From positions 26,317,278 to 26,381,277 of the forward strand of contig NC_080689.1 of assembly GCF_030445035.2 (NCBI RefSeq): 64,000 nucleotides of DNA, in the 5' to 3' direction. Each line of letters starts with the position of its first letter. Positions within the stretch are counted from its first letter, which is position 1. Source of the stretch: Dasypus novemcinctus (Eukaryota; Chordata; Mammalia; Cingulata; Dasypodidae). Position numbers and translations under genes: made by a program. Below the pieces are notes generated by a model that was not told where the DNA came from, did no database searches, and worked only from the letters and a program-made list of their open reading frames with translations. Shown piece by piece: positions 57,764 to 64,000 of the stretch.

Positions 57764-60435
57764 TTAGGTAGGCAACTCGTTAGGAGGATCATTGGTGTCA
57801 GCGTTAGCGGAAGCCTTGGCAGTGTGGGGCTTGATGAGACGTCCTGGGACCCAGATGGGCTGCGGCTCTGATTCAGGGAAAACGCAGGGGAATCCCCGTC
57901 CTTGGGCTAAGAGAGGGGCAGGTCCATGCCATTGGGTGGTCTGCGGGTCATGCCAGAGGACAAGCGGTGCAGGGGTGGGCCGGAAGGTAGGCCCCCAGTG
58001 CATGTGGACCGGTGAAAAGCCTTGGGCATTGAAGGTCATCAGGTTGTATCGGATCAGGGCCTCTGTGACGACGTCGCGAGGGGTGCGACGCGGCTGGTCG
58101 GCAGATGTCTTGAGAATGAGGGTTTTGAGAGACTGGTGAGCACGCTCTACTAGGCCTTGTCCCTGCGGATTGTAGGGAATGCCGAAGTGATGGGTGATGT
58201 CGTAGAGCTTGAGGAATTCGGCAAAGGAGGCGCTCCGGTAGGCAGGTCCGTTGTCTGTCTTGATGTCCCATGGAACGCCCATGAAAAGAATAGATTCTCT
58301 GAGCGCTTGGATGGCGTGCTTGGCCGTTTCTCCGGTGAGCGCGGTTGCGTAGCAGAGATGAGAGAAGGTGTCGATGGCTACGTGGAGGTATTTCCATCGG
58401 CCAAACTGGGGGACGTGAGTGACGTCTAGTTGCCATCTGGAATTGGGGCGGAGCCCACGAGGGTTAACTCCCTGCGGTTGGAGCGGCCCCAAGGGCAGCA
58501 ATGGAGCGCACGTTCGGCATGACCGCACAAGGTGTTTGCAGGTATGGATTGGGAGGTCTGGAAAGAGTTTGTGGAGGCCAGCTGCTGAGAAGTGAAATCT
58601 GGCGTGCAGCAGCTTGGCCTGATTGATGAGGTCTCCGACTGCGACAGTGGTCTCGGCTGGAAGCAGGTGAACGGCCTGATCAGCAAGGTGGTTGCCGTGG
58701 GCCAGGGGCCCGGGAAGGCCGGAATGGCTGCGGATGTGAGCGATGAACCAAGGCTGTCGGCGGTTCTCTATGAGCTCTTGAAGGTCCAGGAGAGCGACGT
58801 TGATGCTTTCACTCGCTGAGTTGTCGGGCGGAAAAAACGCAGAAAAGGCGATGACTTGGCAGACTTGTAGGCAGTAGAGGCTGTCTGTAAAGATGTTCAG
58901 TGGACAGTGGGGATGGGTTTGGAGTGCTAAGATGACAGCACGCAGTTCGGCCACTTGCACAGAGGATTGATGGAGGCGCACATGTGAACGTGGCTGGTGC
59001 TCGCCGGGTGCGAAGACAACGGCGGCAAACTTAGTCTTGGAGGCGTCTGTGAAGATGATGGTGGTGTCTGGAAGAGGCTTGCTGGACGGAAAAGGGAAAT
59101 GGCCGGGGGCGGCGATTTCTAGCAGGGGAAGGCCCTGCAGTAACCGATGCTGTGGAAAGTGGTTATCGAAGTCCCCTCGGTAGAGTTCCATGAGCGCCTG
59201 CATATCTGAAGACTCCCGCAGCAAGGTGGTAGTTTGTTGCACAGTCAGTGGCCACACGAGAGTGTCCGGCGGGTAGCCGTAGTGGTGCGTGGCCTGATCG
59301 ACCAGGGCGGTAGCGAGCTGGATGAAGAGGGTGGTTTGCAGGCAGATCTTTCTGAGCTTGGTCTTTGCCATATGTACCCAGAGGAGGGGCCCATCCTGCC
59401 AGAGCAGGCCAGTGGGCGTGCCCCGTGTGGGGAGAACCAGTCCCAGCAATGTCTTATCGGGGTCGTAGCGCTGAAGTTGGCAGCGCTCGAGGGCCTGGTT
59501 GGGCTGTAGTAAAGCTCCCTTCGCCTCTTCGGTGAGGTGGATTCTTTTGTTGGGGACTGATGAGAGCGGACCACCAGAGCACAGGAGCCAGAACAGAGGC
59601 TGGAGCTGCTGGGTGGTGATAGGAAGCGCTGGGCGCAGCCAGTTGACTTGACCGCAAAGTTGCTGTAGCTCGTGGAGCGTGAGCACATCGGGGATCCTGA
59701 TGCTGGGCACTTGTGGTGCCACTGTGGAGGTGATGGAGAACCCCAAGAATTGATATGGTGGGTGGGTGGTCAGTTTTTGTGGATTGACCTTGAGGTTCAA
59801 GTCTTCCAGGTGGCTCAGTAGGCGGTCGAGCACGGTGCGCAATCCCGAATCAGAGGGATGCGCGACAAGCAGATCGTCCATATAGTGGATGATGTTGGCG
59901 TATTGCGTGAGCAGCTGGACGGCTTCCCGAACGTATAACTGACAGATGGCGGGCCTGTTCTGCATGCCTTGAGGTAACACGCACCACTGATATCGCTGAG
60001 CTGGTTCCCGATGGTTGGTTTGAGGGACCGTAAAGGCAAACTTCGGCCGATCGGCCGGGTGGAGCGGTATAGAGAAGAAACAGTCTTTGATGTCCAGGAC
60101 AGCGACGAACCAATGCCGAGGGACGGCTGTGGGATGGGGCAGGCCAGGCTGTGGCGACCCCATTGGTTTGATGTGCTTGTTGATCTCTCGCAAATCCTGT
60201 AGCAGGCGAGGCTTGCCACTTTTCTTTTGAATGAAGAATATTGGTGTATTGTAGGGGCTGGTGGAGGGCTCGATGTGCCCAGCTCGCAGCTGTTCGCTTA
60301 CCAGTCCCTTGAGAATGTCCAACTTAGGGATTGAGAAAGGCCATTGTTCCACCCAGATGGGTTCCTCTGTATCCCACTGCAGAGGAACGGGTGCCGGAGG
60401 TTGAACGCGAACAATGGCCGAAGCTATTGGGGGGG
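57764..60435 (-). CDS. pol: Endogenous retroviral Pol (RT, RNase H, integrase), open frame
   Basis: The frame is open from the pro-pol shift region (about 60430) to TAA at 57766-57764, some 890 codons. Counting from 60352, RT has catalytic Asp87 (VLDIKD) and YMDD at 157-160. RNase H has D436, E469, D490 and D558. Integrase has the HHCC zinc set (H583, H587, C612, C615) and the DD35E triad D643, D700, E736, followed by a C-terminal GRLIKP-type segment. All catalytic residues are present. The frame lies -1 relative to pro, so it would be made as Gag-Pro-Pol. It ends 60 bases before the env ATG, without overlap. The context (gag lesions, no TATA in the 5' LTR) argues against production from this copy. 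Confidence 0.93.
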
Positions 60436-60849
60436 CAGCTGTGGCAGCGATGCGGTGAGAACGGCCCCTGATTGATGCAGGATGTCATGGCCCCAAAGCA
60501 CTTGTGATATTTCCTTCAGGACGAGGGGGCGGAAGGTTCCTTGGCGACCCTCTGCGTCTCTCCAGGCGATGTCTTGGGCGACCTGCTGGGAGGGTGCTTG
60601 ACCGGTGGCTCCGACTACTAGGGGCCCATCGGTGAGGGGAAGGTGGCCGGCCTGTTCAAGCGGGATGCAGGAGATTTCTGCACCCGTATCCAGCAACCCG
60701 GTGAGCCAGCGGCCCGAAACTTGAATGGAGAGAAGAGGTTTGGTGGAGGGTGCAATGGGAACGGACCAGAGCACCTTCAGGGGCGGGGAGGCTGAGTCGC
60801 TGTGGCCTCTTTGTCGCGGGGCTGAGGCTTGCCCCCACGGCCGTTTAAA
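60424..60849 (-). CDS. pro: Endogenous retroviral protease (pro frame)
   Basis: Entered by a -1 shift at TTTAAAC (plus-strand 60843-60849) from gag, and ending TAG at 60426-60424. It holds the retropepsin active site GLLDTGAEISCIP, a VGATGQ flap region and the LWGHDIL helix. Only about 45 residues separate the shift site from the active site, so there is no room for the dUTPase that many betaretroviruses carry here. Aspartic protease would mature Gag and Pol in budding particles. No stop or indel seen. Confidence 0.88.
   Translation of the reverse strand, partial: FKRPWGQASAPRQRGHSDSASPPLKVLWSVPIAPSTKPLLSIQVSGRWLTGLLDTGAEISCIPLEQAGHLPLTDGPLVVGATGQAPSQQVAQDIAWRDAEGRQGTFRPLVLKEISQVLWGHDILHQSGAVLTASLPQLPPQ
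60429..60435 (-). promoter_or_regulatory. Candidate pro-pol -1 frameshift site (C run)
   Basis: A run of seven C on the minus strand lies seven codon-bases before the pro stop (CCC CCC CAA TAG), and the pol frame is open in -1 from here. A poly-C slippery site is unusual, so the exact slip point is uncertain. Confidence 0.4.
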
Positions 60850-62553
60850 GGCTTGCGAGTGACGTTGGGGACGCGGCAGTCGTGGGCCCAATGGTACCCC
60901 TTTCCACATCGCGGGCACGGGGTAGAAGGCGGCCGAGGTGGTGGATGGCTCGTCTCAGGCGGGCCTGGATGAGGTCGCGACTTGTTGGGGCACTCGCGGG
61001 CGTAGTGACCAACCTCGCCGCAGTGAAAACACTCGTTGGAGGCTGAGACAGCGGCAAGGATGGCTTGGGCCATGGCAGAGGCCTGGACGTTGACGCCGGA
61101 GCAGGCTAGGACCCAATCGTGGAGGAGTTTGTCCCTCAGCGGTCTGATGATTGCCTTGCATGTTGGGTTCGCACCTTCCTGCAGGAGGTCCTTGATGAAG
61201 GATGTTTGGGCCTGCGTGCCGACTACCTTGCGCTTGGCAGCGGCCTGGACGCGCGCCATGAAATCGGTGAAGGGCTCCTCCGGCTTTTGAAAGAGCTGGG
61301 TAAGCGGCTCCGGGGCGGAGGCCGCGCAATTGCGGAAAGCCCGAAGGGCGCACTCCCTCAGTTGGAGAAAGAAGCCTTGTGGGAGGCCCGCGTATCTCAG
61401 GGGCGCAGCGTAACGCCCCAGTCCAAGGAACGCGTTGGGAGGGTAGGGGGGTGCCGTCGCGGGCGTTTTCGGCGATTTGCCTTTCGTTTTCGGCGGCGAA
61501 GTGTGCGCGCCAGTCAATAAACTGCCCCGAGGGAAGTATGCCTCTCGTGAGGGATATCCAGTCGTAGGGGAGACAGCGGGCAAAGGTCATACGTTCAAGG
61601 AGGTCTTGAGCATGGGGGCTGGCGAGACCGTCCTCTCGGATAGCGCTGCGGAGGGTTTGCACATCTTTCGGGGAGAAGGGAACCCATACTTGGGGGTTCG
61701 CTCGAGAACGATTGGGATTTAGCGGATACATATCAGCGATTGGAGCAGTGGGGGGCTCCAAGAGAAGATCATTAGAGCGCAGGAGGGGGTGTCTATTCGG
61801 CGGCACATAAGATGGCGGGCGCTCGTACGCATCATCTAGGTCGTCAACAGAAGATGGCGGATGAAGCGCTTCCGGTTCCGGGTAAGGGCAAAATGGCGCC
61901 GGTTCCGGGTAGGGGCAAGATGGCACCGAGGCAGGAAGGGGAGGGTATAGAGACGGAGGCTCCTTCCGTGAAGAAGCAGGAAGGGGTGGGGAGTTGGGCT
62001 TCTTCCCCTTTTTCGAAGAAGAAGGAGGAAGTGCGTCATCTCAGGTGGACTTCGCGCCATTTTGAGCCGACTTCCCCTTCTTCCGCGAAGAAGAAGGCGG
62101 AAGTTCGCCATCTTGATCAGAGTCAGAATCCACCGCACATGGGGGGTCGAGCTCGAGCGCGGCCTCCAACTGGGCTGAGAGCGACTCTGTGTCACTGTCC
62201 GCATGGGAATCGTGTTCGGCACAGGCACCGCTTCCGTGGGAGTCGCAAGGGTAAGTCTCAGCCGCGGGAGCGGGCACGCCCTGCAAGCAGGCGCGAATGG
62301 CCACAAGGGCAGGTAGAAGACTGGGAGGAAATGTTTTCCCCTCATGTTCCATGGCGGAGGTGACCCGGTCAATTAGTTTAGCATAAGTCTGGGGGCTCCA
62401 GAGTGGGCAGGTAGTGAGCCAGGGATTGAACGGGAGGAGCAAGTCCCAGTAGCGCTGGAGCTGTCTGACGGAGACTTTGACTTGGTTAGTCTCCAAGAGG
62501 GCGGCCAGGGCCCGAACCTGCGGGACCTGCCGGGAGGAAAGCGAAGCACCCAT
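60777..62553 (-). pseudogene. gag: Endogenous retroviral gag, broken by a stop and a frameshift
   Basis: ATG 62553 opens MGASLSSRQVPQ, with Gly2 for myristoylation and a matrix-like helical region. An in-frame TGA at 62043-62041 stops it after 170 codons. The same frame then continues with a proline-rich part holding a PPSY late-domain motif and the first half of capsid. A frame change at a six-base homopolymer (plus-strand 61446-61451) moves the rest, including a major-homology-like QKPEEPFTDFMARV, into another frame. The nucleocapsid has two CCHC knuckles, CFHCGEVGHYAREC and CPRCGKGYHWAHDC. The gag stop is at 60777. Two knuckles and the -1 relation to pro are beta-like. As it stands, the gene cannot make full Gag. 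Confidence 0.93.
60843..60849 (-). promoter_or_regulatory. gag-pro -1 frameshift heptamer TTTAAAC
   Basis: In gag frame it reads CC T TTA AAC GGC, a perfect X XXY YYZ slippery site inside the gag-pro overlap. A GC-rich stretch follows within ten bases and could fold as the stimulator. Confidence 0.88.
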
Positions 62554-62582
62554 GTCGGGTATTTGGACGCTGAAGAGTCCCT

Positions 62583-62584
62583 AC
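62583..62584 (-). promoter_or_regulatory. Major splice donor of the provirus
   Basis: CTCAAG|GTAGGG on the minus strand lies between the primer binding site and the gag ATG, the usual place of the retroviral donor. Confidence 0.65.
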
Positions 62585-62620
62585 CTTGAGCGGAACGTGG
62601 GGGGGGGCGTCAGAAGCGGG

Positions 62621-62638
62621 CCGCCATGTTGGGCGCCA
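62621..62638 (-). other. Primer binding site (tRNA-Lys type)
   Basis: TGGCGCCCAACATGGCGG on the minus strand begins two bases after the 5' LTR. The first 11 bases fit the 3' end of a lysine tRNA (Lys-1,2-type), as used by several class II retroviruses; the later bases diverge. Confidence 0.8.
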
Positions 62639-62640
62639 AT

Positions 62641-63070
62641 TGTGGGCAGCGGCGGGCCTCCGGGAGGGTCGGCACGGTTGGCCGGGCAGGCTCTCCGGAC
62701 GGGGGCTGCCTCGCGGTCGAAGGAGAGGAGGGGGTTCGGCACGAAGCCATTGGGCCCTCGCTCTCTCCGCTCAGGCACGGGGAACGCGCGGTGCAAGCAA
62801 GAACACCATGGAGACAAGGTCTAGGCACAAGTCTACTTTATTGTTGAAGGGGACATGGTCTAGGGATACGTAAAGGGACTTGATTGGTGCCGGCGGGTGC
62901 TGTTGCTTGCGTAGGCAGTTACTGGACAGTAAACTGGCTAAGAGGTTAGGAGCAAGGGAGGGGAAGGGGAAAGTGTGGGCTGTCTAGATAACGGCTAGGC
63001 AGAAGACGGAGAGGGGGAGAAGGAGGGGCAGCGCCGGCTGCCAATACTCGGCGGGAAGGAGACGGGGACA
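62641..63070 (-). repeat. 5' LTR of the chimeric provirus (430 bp), TATA-less
   Basis: Aligns to the 3' LTR end to end apart from about 16 substitutions and a 10-bp gap at 62858/62859. The gap removes the TATA box seen at 55741-55747 in the other LTR. The AATAAA signal is kept (plus-strand 62837-62842). The outer end abuts GGCCTC at 63071. Confidence 0.95.
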
Positions 63071-63205
63071 GGCCTCCTAAAGAGAAGATGAGAAGACAAG
63101 TAGACACAGAAGAATGTGTAGCAAATGACACAGCAGACAGTGAGTGCAAGCGGCAGGCAGGTTGGGGGGTGGGTGAATAAATAAATAAATCTTTTTAAAA
63201 AGTAG
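63071..63205 (+). repeat. DAS-type SINE, right part
   Basis: Continues the SINE from 55522: GGCCTCCTAAAGAGAAGATGAGAAGAC...GGGGGGTGGGTGAATAAATAAATAAATCTTTTTAAAAAG. The first six bases are the provirus target duplication. Confidence 0.92.
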
Positions 63206-64000
63206 TACATTCAGTGGCTTTTGGTATAACTACAGTGTTGTGCATTCATCAGCACATTTGAGAACAATCTCGTTGCTCCAAAAAGAAAAATCCCAAACCC
63301 TGTTATTGCCACTTGGCAATGGTGAGATACCTTTGTTACAACTGATGAAAGAATATTAAAGTACTACTGTTAACTATAGTCTATAGTTTACATTAGGTGT
63401 ATTTTCCCTATTTACCACCTTATTATTAACACTTTGTAATATTAGCTGCTATTCTTAAAATATTTATAATTTATATAAATGGACTCAATATGTAGTACTT
63501 TGTGTCTGTTTTCTTTCACTTAGCATAACTATTTTTTTACAATTGATGAAAATATTAATATATTACTATTCACTACAATCCATAGTTTGCTTTAAGTGTA
63601 TTTTAGCCCAAATACAACCCTAACACTAACATATTCTAATACTAACATACATTTGTTCTGCTTCATGGAAGAACATCCTTGTATTTATACTGTTAACCAC
63701 ACTCATCATCCACAACAGGGTTCACTATGCTAGACAGTCCCGTGGTTCATCCTTTAGCTTTCCTTCCAGTGACATACATGTTCCTAGACTTTCCCTTTCA
63801 ACCACAATCATACCCACATATCTGCACTGGTTATTATATAATAAGCTATCATTACTTCTATCCAATTCCAAACATTTACAATTGACCTTATTGAATATTC
63901 TGCACAAATCAAGCCTCAGCTCCCCATTCCCTGTCCTCATTCTATCTTCTGGTGACCAGTCTTCTAGCTAATAAACTCTATGAGTTTGCTCATTATATTT
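63206..64000 (-). repeat. Host L1-type 3' sequence, right part, antisense
   Basis: TTCAGTGGCTTTTGGTATAACTAC...GTGCATTCATCAGCACATTTGAGAACAATCTCGTTGCTCC continues the family at 55185-55256, then carries the TACTACTGTTAACTATAGTC block shared with 21330-21640 and 31060-31660. It runs to the end of the window. Confidence 0.55.

Larger units (their letters stand above)
55523..63070 (-). mobile_element. Complete chimeric endogenous retrovirus (beta-type gag-pro-pol, gamma-type env)
   Basis: The provirus is 7,548 bp, flanked by perfect 6-bp duplications GGCCTC (55517-55522, 63071-63076). Reading leftward: 5' LTR, Lys-type primer binding site, splice donor, gag, pro, pol, splice acceptor, env, purine tract, 3' LTR. 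Features of class II (beta-like) viruses are the 6-bp duplication, the TGGCGCCC primer site, two zinc knuckles in gag, and two successive -1 frame steps. The env gene is instead gamma/type-D-like (CWLC in SU, hydrophobic fusion peptide, immunosuppressive-domain-like helix, CX6CC-type motif). The LTRs differ by about 16 substitutions plus one 10-bp indel. Gag is broken; pro, pol and env frames are open. Confidence 0.96.

Overview
The window is vertebrate nuclear DNA, best read as xenarthran and probably the nine-banded armadillo (Dasypus). tRNA-derived SINEs of the DAS type (GGGAAGCAGATGTGGCTCAA-like heads, A/B-box region, AATAAATAAATCTT tails) occur about twenty times in both orientations. They sit among L1 fragments and the old mammalian repeats MIR, L2, MER5A and hAT. 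The gene order SRSF7 (-) / TTC39D-like (+) / GEMIN6 (+) matches human 2p22 and mouse chromosome 17.

Layout. 1-700: CpG-rich SRSF7 promoter and first exon; the gene runs off the left edge. 0.7-15.8 kb: intergenic DNA with SINEs, L1, L2, MIR and a complete hAT MITE. 15.9-17.8 kb: an intact intronless TTC39-family gene of 572 codons. 18-27.8 kb: repeats and a CTBP2 processed pseudogene on the minus strand, itself broken by a younger SINE and a younger LINE 3' end. 28-39 kb: GEMIN6, with a CpG-rich promoter, a coding exon 2 and a terminal exon 3 joined across a 9.4-kb repeat-filled intron; the two coding parts give exactly 167 codons plus stop. 39.7-50 kb: fossil DNA transposons, an old LTR provirus, LTR-like repeats and L1 pieces. 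51.2-54.9 kb: an ancient ERV-L (class III) relic on the minus strand with protease, RT, RNase H, integrase and a 3' dUTPase, inserted in an L1. 55.5-63.1 kb: a structurally complete 7.5-kb provirus on the minus strand. 63.2-64 kb: the L1 sequence that hosts the SINE that hosts the provirus.

The provirus is the highlight. It has two LTRs (440 and 430 bp), a perfect 6-bp target duplication (GGCCTC) inside a DAS-SINE, a Lys-tRNA-type primer binding site, a splice donor before gag, and gag, pro and pol in three successive -1 frames (the first step at a TTTAAAC slippery heptamer). A gamma-type env starts exactly at a splice acceptor. It is therefore a beta/gamma chimera, the architecture published for an armadillo ERV lineage whose Env uses ASCT2. 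This copy has an in-frame stop and a frameshift in gag, and its 5' LTR has lost the TATA box through a 10-bp deletion. Its pol and env frames remain open, but Env has a shortened surface subunit, no minimal furin site, and Tyr in place of a cysteine of the CX6CC motif.

SRSF7 (splicing) and GEMIN6 (snRNP assembly) are housekeeping RNA-processing genes; the TTC39 gene is an unrelated old retrocopy; everything else is repeat-derived.
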